The translations under genes were made by a program, and so were the position numbers. A stretch of 64,000 nt of DNA from Ceratodon purpureus (lineage: Eukaryota > Streptophyta > Bryopsida > Pseudoditrichales > Ditrichaceae), in the NCBI GenBank assembly GCA_014871385.1, contig CM026426.1, positions 98,978,861-99,042,860 of the forward strand, in the 5' to 3' direction. This document shows, piece after piece, positions 20,740 to 31,569 of this stretch (position 1 is the first letter of the stretch; the number at the start of each line of letters is the position of its first letter). Under the pieces are notes generated by a model. That model worked only from the letters and a program-made list of their open reading frames with translations, was not told the DNA's origin and searched no databases.

Positions 20740-22480
20740 CAATAGTATCAATGAGTTAATACGAATTACCAAGCAAACATAATGCAAACCGCCTAGGTTT
20801 GAAACCCATTGCGGCTACTGTCTGCTTCGATACTAGCCCCGGGGCACCAAAACATGAAGAGAAAATTAAAAAAAAATTGCCATCATTGGCACTGTTTGTA
20901 GGCAGTGCCTTCGGCCGAGACTATTCCCACCATTGCATGATCTAAACATACGCAAAGAGTTGAGATAAAAGAGCTCAACATAATACAATCCGCCAGAGTG
21001 TATAGCCCATGACAACCATTCCAACAAGCCAATGACGGGTACTCTCAGCTCCGACAGTATCCCCAAGGCACCAACTTTTGAAGAAAAGTATAAAATAGAA
21101 ATGGCCATCATTAGTACGGCTCGCTGACAGTGCCTCCCGTCGAGACCATTCCAACCATTGCATAAACAAAACATAAGCAAGGAGAAGAGATCAATGAGCT
21201 AAACATAATGCAAATCCGCCTGAGTGAATAGCCTCTAACGGGTACTGTCTGCTTGGACAGTAGCCCAGAGGCACCAAAACATGAAGAGAAAATTAAAAAA
21301 AAGAAGATCAATGAGGTCAACATAATGCAATCTTTCTGAGTGTTTAGCCCATGACGGGTACTGTCTGCTCCGACAGTAGCCCCAAGGCACCAAAACATGG
21401 AGAGAAAATTTTTAAACAAAAAGATCAATGAGCTCAACGTAATGCAATCCGCCTGATTGTATAGCCCATGACGGGTACTGTCTGCTCCACCAGTAGCCCC
21501 GAGGCACCAAAACATGAAGAGAAAATTTTTAAAAAAAAAGATCAATGAGCTCAACATAATGCAATCCGCCTAAGTGTATAGCCCATGACGTGTATTGTCT
21601 GCCTTGAGAATAGCCCCGAGGCACCAAAACATGAAGAGAAAATTAAAAAAAGAAAAATCAATGAGCTCAACGTAATGCAATCCGCCTTAGTGTATAGCCC
21701 ATGACGGGTACTGTCTGCTCCGACAGTAGCCTTGAGGCACCAAAACATGAAGAGCAAATTAAAAAAAGAAAAATCGATGAGCTCAACGTAATGCGATCCG
21801 CCTGAGTGTATAGCCCATGACGGATAATGTGTGCTCCAACAATAGCCCGAGGCACCAAAACATGAAGAGAAAATTAAAAAATAAAGATCAGTGAGCTGGA
21901 CATAATGCAATCCGCCTAACGACGGGTACTGTCTTCTTTAACACAAGCGACGAGGCACCACAACATGAAGAGAATTTTTTAAAAAAAAAAGATGAATGAG
22001 CTCAATATAATGCAATCCGCTTGAGTGTATAGCCCATGACGGATATTGTCTTCTCCAACAGAAGCGAGGAGCCACCAAAACATGAAGAGAAAATTTAAAA
22101 AAGAAAGATCCATGAGTTCAATATAATGCAACCCGCTTGAGTGTATAGCCCATGACGGGTACAGTCAGCTCCGACAGTAGCCCCGAGGTACCAAGGCATG
22201 AAGAGCAAATTAAAAAAAGAAGAATCAATGAGCTCAACGTAATGCAATCCGCGTGAGTGTGTAGCCCATGACGGAGAATGTCTGCTCCGAAAGTAGCCCG
22301 CAGGCACCAAAACATGAAGAGAAAATTAAAAAAAAATAAAATCAATGAGCTCAACATAGTGCAAATCCGCCTAAGTGTATAGCCTATGATGGGTACTGTC
22401 TGCTCCAACAGTAGCCTGAGGCACCAAAACATGAAGAGAAATTTAAAAAATAAAAAGTCATTGAGCTCAACTTAATGCAA
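20740..22480. repeat. 116-bp satellite array, about 14 units
   Basis: Units of about 113-117 bp repeat head to tail; successive GAGCTCAAC anchors lie at 21430, 21547, 21663 and 21779. Each unit contains ATCAATGAGCTCAAC, AATGCAATCCGCCT, a hairpin TACTGTC-TGCTCC-GACAGTA (for example 21359-21378), AGGCACCAAAACATGAAGAG, and an A-rich tail. The leftmost 0.4 kb contains a longer variant of about 230 bp that includes GGCCATCATT and other insertions. Apparent ORFs with repeated CFGASG-type phrases are products of the repeat and not genes. Confidence 0.95.
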
Positions 22481-22864
22481 TCTGAGTAGGCAAGCTGAGC
22501 AAGCGAGCAGAGAAGCAGAGCAGCCTGATGCAGCAACAACAGAGAAGTAAACCCCAATACCAACAAGTCGAGCATACTCTAATGTCCTCCAATCCCAAAA
22601 CCCAACACTCGGAATTTAATTGAATGCTAGTTCAGAATGCCAATCTTCAGAATCCGCAACTTCACAAATCCTCAAATGCAGAAATCCAACTCTCCAAATC
22701 CTCCCAATTTCGATCTCCACAACTATTTAGTTTCTATTCACATCAATATTTAGTTCAAAAAAGTCAAATACAACCATTATGTACAATTCACGACCTAACT
22801 TAGATCCGTACGACCTCAAAGCCCGTATCGTATCATTCAAACAACATTAAAAAACGCAACTCAC
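22481..22864. other. No gene seen
   Basis: AT-rich spacer between the satellite and the next candidate gene. It contains runs of short similar phrases (AATCC, CAAATCC) but no ORF, RNA gene or clear repeat. Confidence 0.5.
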
Positions 22865-23193
22865 CTGCTCATCCTCCTCTCCTCCAAACCTCTCCGTCCC
22901 CTCGCTCTCGCCTCCACCCATCTGCACGAGCTCATTTCCACTCGCGGGTTCCTCCCACTTAAGCCCGTCGTGTGCCATGTCTGGCGCTCCCCCTCCAACT
23001 GCCTGGTCGCCCCCTGCTCGCCTCGCCCCTGCTCGCCCGCCTCCCGTGCCGCCATCGCCAACCCTCTCTCACTAGCTCGCAGAATTTCTTCCCTCGCCCG
23101 CCCCGCCACAAGTCGCAGGTGCTCACTTTCGCTACTCTTCCCAGGTTGTAAGTGTGGTGTCGAAATCCCCACCTCCCTTATCCATTGGTTGCT
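22865..23193 (-). CDS. Candidate gene, exon 2, unknown
   Basis: An open stretch of about 109 codons follows a plausible acceptor (TTTTTGCAAAG, first base 23193) in phase 0, matching exon 1. It ends at donor GAGCAG|GTGAGT with GT at 22864-22863. It encodes a helical, Arg/Glu-rich sequence including GRAREEILRASERGLAM. The continuation would have to lie beyond the satellite or is lost. The exon is inferred from splice signals only. Confidence 0.35.
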
Positions 23194-23380
23194 CTTTGCA
23201 AAAATAGACAAATATTACAACTATGTTTTAGAGGTAGATAACAGACTTAAAGCATCTTCTTCTAACTTACACCCACTAGATTTACAATATTTAAATTAGA
23301 GATTCATCTTCAAATTAGAATTCCACACAAAAACATAGAACTCCCTTAATCAAAAATCCACTTGGTTTCGAGATACTTAC

Positions 23381-23854
23381 TTCAGCAGAATTAAAATATT
23401 GATCTAATTCAGAATCCGGCTCCCTGGTCGAAGAGTCATTAAATCTGATTGAAGGCTGCGGTGACTCTACTCTTTGAGTACAATTACACTCTAAATCTTC
23501 CGTCATTTCCACAACTGCTTCCCCGCTATGGAGTACCCTGTACTCCTGATTCTCTATGACGGTGTCTTCGATCAACTCTTCTTTTACCTCCACAATACTT
23601 TCTAGTATAAGTTCACGTATGCTACAAAACTTCAAATCTAAAGGCAATCCAGCTCCCCGAGCCTTCAAGGGTGCTCTCGACAGCGCTGCTTTTAAATCTA
23701 CCTTCCTACGTGATGCTCTCCTCTTTCTCGCTCTCTTATTCGTAAAATCTGTGGAATATGGTTTCCTCCTCCGTTTAGAAGTGACATAAGTGGAGGGAGT
23801 AGACCCTCCACTATCCTTCATGGGTCTAAGTAACCTAATGACCCTCCTCACCAT
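23381..23854 (-). CDS. Candidate gene, exon 1, unknown basic/acidic protein
   Basis: ATG at 23854 lies just downstream of a TATA box (minus strand TATATAAG, 23889-23882). The exon encodes 158 codons: a Lys/Arg-rich first third (SKRRRKPYSTDF, NKRARKRRASRRK, resembling nuclear localisation signals) followed by an acidic region (ESIVEVKEELIEDTVIEN). It ends at donor GAA|GTAAGT, GT at 23380-23379, in phase 0. No domain is recognised. The coding-like composition, promoter and consistent splice phase with the next exon support a real gene, but no homology is known to me. Confidence 0.45.
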
Positions 23855-23881
23855 AATGGACTCTCTAGAACTTCAACTCTG

Positions 23882-23889
23882 CTTATATA
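23882..23889 (-). promoter_or_regulatory. TATA box of the candidate minus-strand gene
   Basis: Minus-strand TATATAAG lies about 28-35 bases upstream of the ATG at 23854, placing transcription start very near the start codon. The match is good for a plant TATA box, but no further element is identified. Confidence 0.4.
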
Positions 23890-24641
23890 CTCCAAAATGA
23901 TTCCATTACTCAAAAATTTCTCATAATAAATGGGTATACTCTGAGAAATTATAAATAAAATTATTTTGAATTAAAGTTGATGTAAAAATAAACATAATTA
24001 AATTTAAATGCTAAATCAATAAAATCATGACTATAATTGAAATGAAGACAAATGTTAACCCATCACAGAAAGCCTGGCCAAAATTCCAGAATGAAAGGCG
24101 GCTAAAACTATTCTTGGACGTGCTCTTTTGTACAATAAATCAAACCACGATCTACTCTACTACTGACATGAGTTAATATAAGAAGACATAAATTCTCATT
24201 TCGGCGCAAGGGATACATACCTCAATTACTACGGTTAGACAACACTGTCGTTATTCTTAATTAATTTTCATTCTCCGTTATGTATCCAAAAGCAGCATTT
24301 AAAATGAAGAAGCATTTTAAAGCTCATTCTAATATTATAACCCATCATAACAAATAGAATCTACTAAACGATTTAAGTCACTACGGTGTGATCCCCAAAT
24401 CATACCTTCTTTACCCAGGCACGCAGAAAGTTGCATTCTAATTAGTTAGCGCCGCCTCTCTTTAATCATACATTCGTTACCTAACAGAATGAATTATTAT
24501 CTAGTCGTCCACATGGACATTCCAACTTGAATAAAACAATCAATACCGATGCATCATTCTTCTCACTTTGCTCTCGCATTACCGCTGCGCTAGTACATTC
24601 ACTCTTCTCCTCTTTCCACTGCGATTGAGTTTCCTGCGAAC
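23890..24641. other. No gene seen
   Basis: AT-rich intergenic DNA between two divergently arranged coding units. I see no ORF, tRNA or defined repeat. Confidence 0.5.
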
Positions 24642-26081
24642 ATGGGGATGGTCTGTCTGTATGCGCAAGGCATGGGAATCCTTCTTAGGTTTCGCGTAGA
24701 TGACAATGGTCTAGCTACTGTGTCCTCTCTTCGCCTGAGTCTCAGATTCCATTTCCGTGAGGATTCCATCAGTATAGAGGAGGAGATCTTTGATGACGTT
24801 ACTGCCGAAGTTACCCACACCCTCGCGCAACTTTCACTGGGAGATGAGAACAATATTTTGCAGTGGAGACTTCTCCCCGGTTCCTATAGAGTCTATGGTC
24901 TCACAGATTCTCTGATGGCTCCATCCACAAAGATCCTCACACCCCGTCGCTCTTCTACTTGCACAATTCAGACTCCCTTACCTCGTGATGTCAAAGTCAA
25001 GGTTGAGCCTCGCACCGAGACTGAGATGTAGAGAAACCTCCACCTCCGTCTGTCATATCACTGTCTTCAGAAGACGAAGTCAGTCCCGTCAAGTTGGTGC
25101 CTAAGGTCCCGACTGATGCTCCTCCTTCCAATGTCTCTCCTCCATTGTCCCACGTCACAGTTAGCATTGTTCCGCTCCTTCAACAGCTTGCAACAACACG
25201 TGAGTCAAAAAACATTTAGATAAAGATAGACTACTCCACTATTAGACCCGAGAGAGTAGAGTACTTGCCTGCGAAGTTTGATGGTCTGGTTCTTTTTGAA
25301 TTGCCCCCAGCTACTGCAGGATCCTCTAAGCTTGCCGCAAAGTCAATGCAGGGAATGGACAAACGATACGACGGACACTTGTGGACCAAGACCATGACAA
25401 TAAACATCAAAAACGACGTCGGACTCTCTTTTCGAAGTTTGAGCTGCGTCGGATGGCTGCGTTGCAGCAACAAGGAGTGCGACTTCCTGAAGCATGTTCC
25501 CAAGATCTTCAAGGTAAAAGGGACCGAGTTTGAAGGATGTACTCTTCGAGATTTTCCCTTGTCCCAGCCTCCTCCATCCGACTCTACACTAGTTTACAAG
25601 GTATGTAAAGAACCTCCATCATGTGTTGCTACACGCGAGGCTAAGATATATTACGTAGTGGGCAAAGCGAATCAGACTAGAGCTTGTATTCACATAGGAA
25701 CACATCATCATCCAGTGAAAGTTGGAGACTATAGAGACTCTAAAGCAGAGATTAGTAACTTAATAGAGGAGCAGGTAGAGATGAACAACAAAGCAACGAA
25801 GAGCGCCGTTGTCTTGGAGGCGAGCAAACTCCTCATTGGGAGCTACCTGCTACAGGCCGAGGATGCACCACCGAGGAAGCTGACGATGGAGGAGCTGGTT
25901 CCTATTCCGGATCGATGCAAAGACATGGCGTCACCAAACATCCGCAACAAAGTCCTAACCTTCAAAAAAATCAGAAGGTACGGAATCATGGACGGTATCA
26001 CCAAGCTCCGTGGAAACAGTCTGTGGGCGTTTGTCCAAGACAATAAGTTTCCTGGTCAGGGAGCTATGCGTGACGGGGTAA
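24642..26081 (+). pseudogene. MULE-like transposase gene, 5' part (zinc-binding N-terminus), split by an LTR
   Basis: The N-terminal 129 codons (ATG 24642) end in an acidic/basic linker. After a one-base frame change near 25025 the frame continues as EKPPPPSVISLSSEDE and, past a TAG at 25217-25219, into YSTIRPERVEYLPAKFDG. It is then open to the insertion point at 26081. It carries a zinc-binding domain of the FLYWCH/WRKY-GCM kind: VGWLRCSNKECDFLKH with the Cys pair, and ACIHIGTHHHPVKVG with the His pair. A helical region follows, then TSPNIRNK- and GITKLRGN-type blocks (ASPNIRNKVLTF, RRYGIMDGITKL). Such domains precede the catalytic domain in Mutator-like (FAR1-type) transposases. The family assignment is inference from order and spacing. 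Confidence 0.6.
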
Positions 26082-29000
26082 TGTCGTGTCACGACTTTCC
26101 ATGAATTATTGTTTTGTCTATGTTTTTAGATTAAAAGTGTTAAAAAGGATAGAAGTTATAGTTAGTTAGAATTAATTGTAGACATTAGATTAGAATGACA
26201 GAAATAGAAATTAGGAAAAAATAAAAATAGTTAAATATGTTAAAAAGTAGTAATTAGAGATAGTTAGATTTCCGCCCTTTTGGTGGAAACTTAGAGGTAG
26301 AAAGCGGAAAGGCGATACCCGGCCCATGCAAAAGCCCGGATCTCACCCATCCCGGGTTTCGACCCGGATATCGGATCGGCGGCTAGGGTTAGAAGCCCCT
26401 CCTTCGAGAGAGGAGTTCTCTCTTTCCATCTTTCTGAGGTGAGGGTTTAGAGGAGAGATGTGGGTGGTATGTCGGTAGCCGCCGCCTAGGGTGAGGGATA
26501 GAAACTAGTGGGATCCGAGAGAGGCGGAGCGCACTGTAGAAATAACTTTTGGCAGGTAGCGGATAACGCTGGAGGCGGGAAGCACCGACAGCGGACAGCA
26601 CCGAATTGAGGCATCTCTTAGAGGGGCGGTGGTAGTCGTACGCAGCCACAGTGGGCAGCACGTCGTGTGGGGAAACCCTAGCCGCGGCGCCGCCCAAGCA
26701 AGGTGGACAGCACCGACAGTGGGATCGCGGCACTGCGGAGCAGTCACCAAGCAGACAGCGGAGGATTGGGAGCGCCGACCGCGACTGAGGAGCCGGAGGG
26801 TTTGAAGTACGCACCGATAGTGGGACGCCATGGTCGCACAGCCCAAGAAGCAAAGCCAAGACGGGACAGTGGGTCTCCGAAAGATCCACGTGGGTATCCC
26901 GAGCAATGCAGAGGAGGGCCGTGACCTAGAGGAGGACCTTAAGAGGATGGGCTGCGGTGGTTTATTGAAGAAGTCCTGGAGGGTGCGAAGCGAGGCTATG
27001 GTGAAGGAACTAACTACCGGGAAGGTGGATCCGCGGTACGCGACTACTGTGCGGGGGCGGCCCGATCGATGGAGTGCGGAGCTCTGGACAGGAGTTTACG
27101 GGTTTCCAACCGGAGGTGAGGGCATGGCATCCAAGAAGGACGACTGTACCAGAGGTAAGTTTGCCCATAAGTTGGATGCGAAGTATGGATATTATGTGAA
27201 GGACTGTAAGGACAAGAGGGAGAGGAGGGTCTTGGCATTCCTAGTGCCGATACTAAGCCCTGAGAAGCCTTACAATGTAACTCTCACCCTAGCCATTACT
27301 ATTCTTCTCTCCTTCTCGGGGGAGAGGGTAGTGGACTGGGGGAGTATCATAGGGGAGGTGGTACACAAGCTGGCCACAGCCACCAAGCGTGGGCACCCCT
27401 CATACATTGGGCCTTTCCTCTACCATCTGTACGAGCACGGAAACCTGCTCACGGAAGAGGAGACGGTCCAGTGGGCGGGCCACCAGATCATGAGGGAATT
27501 GCAGACCACTGACTCGGAACCCGACCTCGGCCCGGACGAATCAAAGGAAGAGGAGGTTATAGAGGTTAGTACCGAGGAGCAGCGAGCAGCAAAGAAGAGG
27601 AAAACGACGGAAGGGACACCTGCAATGCGGACCAGGTCCGCCACCCGAGTATTGGAAGCTGGAACGGACAGTCAGCCCAGAGGGGAAGTGTCACTGGATG
27701 CCATCATCCGCGACCTGGAGGGGGTAAGAGATAGGTGGACGGTTAACGAGGTTCAGCTCCAGCAATTGGGAGGAATAGTAGGGAACCCTCCGCGGGATAC
27801 CTTAGTGACAGCAGTCCGGGAAGCGGTACAGGATCCGCGCCACCAACGGAAGCTGGAAGGGAAGGTGGACCAACTCACGGCGGAAAATCGGAAGGTCTTG
27901 GAGAAGCTTGCGATGGTAGAGGCAGAGAAGAAGGAGCTCCAGAAACAGATGAGGGAGGCAGCCAGCTTCACAAGGAAGGTCATGGATACGGTGGGAGTCC
28001 CCGGAGATGTATGGCTCAACGCCAAGATGTTTGATGCAGATTTGAAGAACGCGGGCCACGTCTCCGGGACCAAGTTGGTTCCCTTTGTTATGGATCAGGC
28101 GAGCAAGATGGACGCGGCCCTAAGAGCAATGAGGACTCTGGTGGCTACTTTGGATCAGCTGTTCCCGTCATCTGATGAGTCTTCGGAGGATGAGGAGACT
28201 TCCTCGAGTTCAGCTGAGAAGACCCCGGGAGGCACAAGGGCCGAAGCGGAAACGGAAGCAGCGGGAGAAGAAGAGTATATTACGGACATTACTGCCCCGG
28301 ACCCTGTTTCCGCCCCTGTGACAGTGGATCTGACTTCCACCCCGGCTATTTCCGCCGGCGATAAGGAGACCCTGAGAAGCGGCCACGTGGCAGAGGCATC
28401 ACCGGCCAGCCCTTCAGTGACTTTCCAGGTAGTTTCCAGAAACCCGCCGCCACTTTTCTTGGAGAAGGAGCAAGTGACCCCGGCCACTCAGCCACGTGGT
28501 CCGCGGCAGGCGGAAGTCAGTCAGCTGATAGCCCCACTTGCGCTGGATTCCTCGGAACTGAAGGAGCGCGCCGCCGAGATCTCAGGCCCACTTGGCCACG
28601 ATGCGACAGTTGGACCGTCACTAGCCTCAGTGGCCGCGACAGACAAGCTGGGCCGCAAGGAAAAGCGGAAGCTGAAGAAGATGGAGGCCAAGGAGAGGAA
28701 GAAGAGGGGCAGTGGGTAGATTTTAGGGCTCTATTTAGGAGATATTTTTGGTAGGAGGCTTCGGATGCAAGTAGTCGTGATAGGTAGACCAGGGTAGTTA
28801 GATAAGTTAGACTTTATTGTTTTTGTCTTTTTGCTAGTTTCGGGCCTTGGCTCTTCGGGTAGCGGAGAGTCAGCCTGCTGCCACGTGGCCCGTGATTCTG
28901 ATCACGCGGTCCATGGCTCAGTAGTTTAAAAGGGAGAACCCTTGGGGTTTTCTCTCACCATTTTGCGATGTTTGTGTTCTTTTGTTCAATTCAGGCTTTA

Positions 29001-30238
29001 TGTTTTACTCCACATTTGTCTTGAGTTGTTTTCTTGAGTGCATGAGCAAAGTGAGTGGTCCCTCCTTCCCATTCTTGCTGTTTCCGAGTTTGCACCGGTC
29101 CCCATAAACGCTGTGTAGGTTAGTTAGGCTAGTATTCCGTGTTAGGTCAGTATGGGCTGTGAGCCTCTATTAAGCAAGTTTTAAAACATCCCTAATTCAA
29201 GCCGTTGCTCTCATGCAAGGGGGTACTTGGTGAGCTAGCAGCCGCCCCTGTTTAGGATTGGTGTACTTGCTTAATCGGTTTCGTATCACCCCCTGTGCGG
29301 AAGGTGCTAGACGGAGGAACACTAAGGGTGGAAAGGAGGAGAGGGCGGAAAGTGGAAGTGGAAGATACCAGACTTGGGTGCGGAGGGTGTACTCCGGCTC
29401 GAGGATACTTGGGGATTCGAAGGGGGTACTTCGGTACAAGGATTTGAGCTTCACCATTTCCACAATCTATCCCAACCTCGGAAGCGTGGAAACATGGCCC
29501 TACTCTGTGTGACCTGCGGAACACAGCATTGTACCCGTTGTGAGGGTAGTGGCCCATTTCCGCATTTCCACCCCTTCTGGGGGAGTGGTACGAGACTTGA
29601 GTGAGATATTTTTCCGCGAGAAGGCTGCCCCCATCGAAACACTAGGCGGAGGGAGTATTAGTGTAGGAGTACGTGAAGTAGGGAGAAAACCCTGACAAAT
29701 CAGTGGGCGAAATCCCCGGAAATAACTACAAAGCCTCTTTGAGCATTCTAGCTTAAACCGCTAGAATTATTCCGATTACGGAAGTCTGTTGGTGACGGAA
29801 AGGTGGAGGAGCACTGAAGATTCCACTAGTAATCCCGGAGAAACTGTCCTAGAGTAGCTAACTACGATGGGTTTTCCGGGATGTTTCTGTGTACATAGTG
29901 ATGGGCTCTAGGGTCGGAATTCTGGGCCTGTAGTTTGTGTTAAGATAAGGTATGGGTCTTGTAGTCTTTGGGGGTAGATAGCGTTCCACTTTCCACCTTT
30001 GGATAGTGGAATTTTCCGTGATAGGTAGTATCCGGGATTCCTCAATTCCTTAGATTTTGTAGCCTTGGGTGTTTCTTGGGTTTGTGTTTGGGGTTTTTAT
30101 GTGTTTCTTTTAGATTATCTCTTCTCTCAGTTGTGTTTACAACCGCAGGTTCTTCGTGGGAACGAACTTGGCGCGGTTTTAGCGTGTTACGCGTTATTTA
30201 GGTTATTTAACTGAATACGTTACCACCGTGCTACGACA
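26082..30238 (+). mobile_element. Giant solo LTR (4.16 kb) carrying a 629-codon ORF
   Basis: The segment begins TGTCGTG and ends CTACGACA, giving LTR-type TG...CA borders with a 6-bp inverted match (TGTCGT/ACGACA). It sits exactly between two halves of one gene: upstream reading ends FPGQGAMRDGV and downstream reading resumes IFVFKMSEVG. It contains no gag or pol. Its ORF is homologous to the one inside the LTRs of the Gypsy at 35337-48701, so I interpret it as a solo LTR of a related element. The 5-bp flanks (GGTAA and ATCTT) do not match, so the target duplication is lost or the two ends derive from different copies. Confidence 0.65.
26830..28719 (+). CDS. LTR-encoded protein (LTR-ORF family), intact, unknown function
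   Basis: Intact 629-codon frame from ATG 26830 to TAG 28717-28719, inside a solo LTR. Residues about 33-210 form a domain shared with the LTR-ORFs at 36271-38466 and 58301-60175: DLKRMGCGGLL, TVRGRPDRWSAELW with YGF, CKDKRERRVLAFLVPIL, SGERVVDWGSI and PFLYHLYEHGNLLT. A coiled coil follows at about 335-385 (KLEGKVDQLTAENRKVLEKL), then a second conserved block with NAKMFDADL. The C-terminal third is acidic, Ser/Thr/Pro-rich and ends in a Lys-rich tail (KEKRKLKKMEAKERKKR). No known enzyme motif is present. Coiled coil plus basic tail suggests a multimerising nucleic-acid- or chromatin-binding protein; this is inference. Confidence 0.8.
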   Translation: MVAQPKKQSQDGTVGLRKIHVGIPSNAEEGRDLEEDLKRMGCGGLLKKSWRVRSEAMVKELTTGKVDPRYATTVRGRPDRWSAELWTGVYGFPTGGEGMASKKDDCTRGKFAHKLDAKYGYYVKDCKDKRERRVLAFLVPILSPEKPYNVTLTLAITILLSFSGERVVDWGSIIGEVVHKLATATKRGHPSYIGPFLYHLYEHGNLLTEEETVQWAGHQIMRELQTTDSEPDLGPDESKEEEVIEVSTEEQRAAKKRKTTEGTPAMRTRSATRVLEAGTDSQPRGEVSLDAIIRDLEGVRDRWTVNEVQLQQLGGIVGNPPRDTLVTAVREAVQDPRHQRKLEGKVDQLTAENRKVLEKLAMVEAEKKELQKQMREAASFTRKVMDTVGVPGDVWLNAKMFDADLKNAGHVSGTKLVPFVMDQASKMDAALRAMRTLVATLDQLFPSSDESSEDEETSSSSAEKTPGGTRAEAETEAAGEEEYITDITAPDPVSAPVTVDLTSTPAISAGDKETLRSGHVAEASPASPSVTFQVVSRNPPPLFLEKEQVTPATQPRGPRQAEVSQLIAPLALDSSELKERAAEISGPLGHDATVGPSLASVAATDKLGRKEKRKLKKMEAKERKKRGSG

Positions 30239-30870
30239 ATCTTTGTCTTCAAGATGTCGGAGGTGGGGCCGGAAAGTGGTGTTGATTTAATTAGCGGAAT
30301 GCAAGCTGGCGGAATTCAGGAGAACGCCTAGATCATGTTCGACCATGTACGACTGGTGAAAGAGTAGTCGACGATGGCGTGCCATGTGTACGACGCCACC
30401 TACTGCCGCGTGATGACATTCGCCACTTGCGACATGCAGTCCGTGGACACGGAGGCCCAGCTCGTCTTCTCGAAAAACCTGAACCTGGTCATGGAGAACA
30501 ATGGCGTTGCGGCGCCAAACTTCAAGGGATTCATGGTGGATAACGCACAGGCGAATTGGAATGCAGTGCGAATCCTATACGGCAATGGCAACAAAGAGGA
30601 CCGAATGGTGGACCGGGAGAGGTCGTGCTTGTTCCACTGGACACAGAACATGGTCTAGTATACGGAGAAGCACTTCCCCGAAGAACTCTGGGAACAACAC
30701 AAGAAGATGTGTACTCGATACGAGATAGCGATTAGCATGGCAGAGGCGGACACTCTGTATTAGTCATTGCGAGCATGGTGGGCATCCACCGGGGTCATTA
30801 GCAAGAGCGGACTTATCAAAATCAATCAATGGCTGTCATTCTAGCACTACCGAATCCACCTGCAGGGGAG
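30239..30870 (+). pseudogene. MULE-like transposase gene, catalytic part, with five TAG codons
   Basis: The frame of 25265-26081 resumes after the LTR. Blocks in order: FKMSEVGPESGVDL; ACHVYDATYCRVMT, the likely first catalytic Asp (VYDATY); FKGFMVDNAQANWNAVR with the second Asp; and CLFHWTQ, the C-x-x-H motif typical of MULE transposases. In-frame stops are at 30329, 30365, 30656, 30761 and 30842, every one TAG. Trp or Gln fits at several of them, for example NA-stop-IMFDHV and LSF-stop-HYR. The domain order matches Mutator-like DDE transposases. The gene is dead. Confidence 0.65.
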
Positions 30871-31014
30871 ATTCATGATCACAATATGATTTCTTTACTT
30901 TGTTTCAATTTTTTTATACTAGTTTCCTATCCCTTACCTACAAAACTCCAATCCTTGATTCTAACGGCTTCTACTGTCTATATTGCAATAATTCACGGAA
31001 GAAGAACTCACAGA

Positions 31015-31522
31015 GATGCCGACCTGTAACCTCGCCAAAACGGTTCATAACAAGTGGCTCCAAGCTTCAGGAAACAAGGAAAACGACCTCTACATTCCTA
31101 CCGTGGAGGATTTCGTTCGAGCTTTTCTACAGGTTGTTAACTACTACCAGTTCCTCAAAGGTGACATTTGAGGAACAAGACCAACGAAGAAGGAATTGAG
31201 GCTCCGGATGGCGGAACGCAACGCAAAGGAATGGGGAAATCATACACTGCTCGAAGACCCCATGCTCGATATGCCAGTCGGGGAAGAATTCAACACCCGT
31301 CAACCTATCATGCCTGGAGCGGAAGTGTTTGGTTCACAAAAGCGGAAAGCCGACGTACCCAATGGAGCTGAGGAGGAGTCTCATCGCCCATACAAGACAA
31401 ACTTCTCTCGCCCGAGAGGCCCAAGACGTGCCGTCAGGGCTCGCTCAATGCAAATGCCCATCATTGTAGAAGACGACTCTGAACATGACACCGAGGTAGA
31501 AGGTACACAATATCCTGCCTAG
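31015..31522 (+). pseudogene. MULE-like transposase gene, following exon
   Basis: After a probable intron (AT-rich, about 30870-31014, acceptor ACTCACAG) the sequence encodes EMPTCNLAKTVHNKW, PTVEDFVRAFLQVVNYY and, past an in-frame TGA at 31169-31171, ERNAKEWGNHTLLED. It then has a basic and acidic tail ending at 31522 (DDSEHDTEVEG). VHNKW and the helical block are typical of the region after the catalytic core of this protein type. All parts are in one frame. Confidence 0.5.
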
Positions 31523-31569
31523 GAAGTTGAATCCCCCTTAACTTGTGAACAAAGCCTGCAACTGCCATG

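Noticed and set aside
20740-22480. CRISPR array
   Set aside because: Whole units repeat without unique spacers, and the context is eukaryotic.
26082-30238. Intron of the MULE-like gene
   Set aside because: The segment starts TG and ends CA, has LTR-type inverted tips and holds a homologue of the Gypsy LTR-ORF in sense; it lacks convincing GT-AG borders at the junction.
5511-31522. TAG reassigned as a sense codon (Gln or Trp)
   Set aside because: The intact Gypsy pol and the LTR-ORF at 26830-28719 end in TAG, the dead genes also have TGA, TAA and frame changes, and the TAGs fit two different amino acids. Decay is the simpler explanation.
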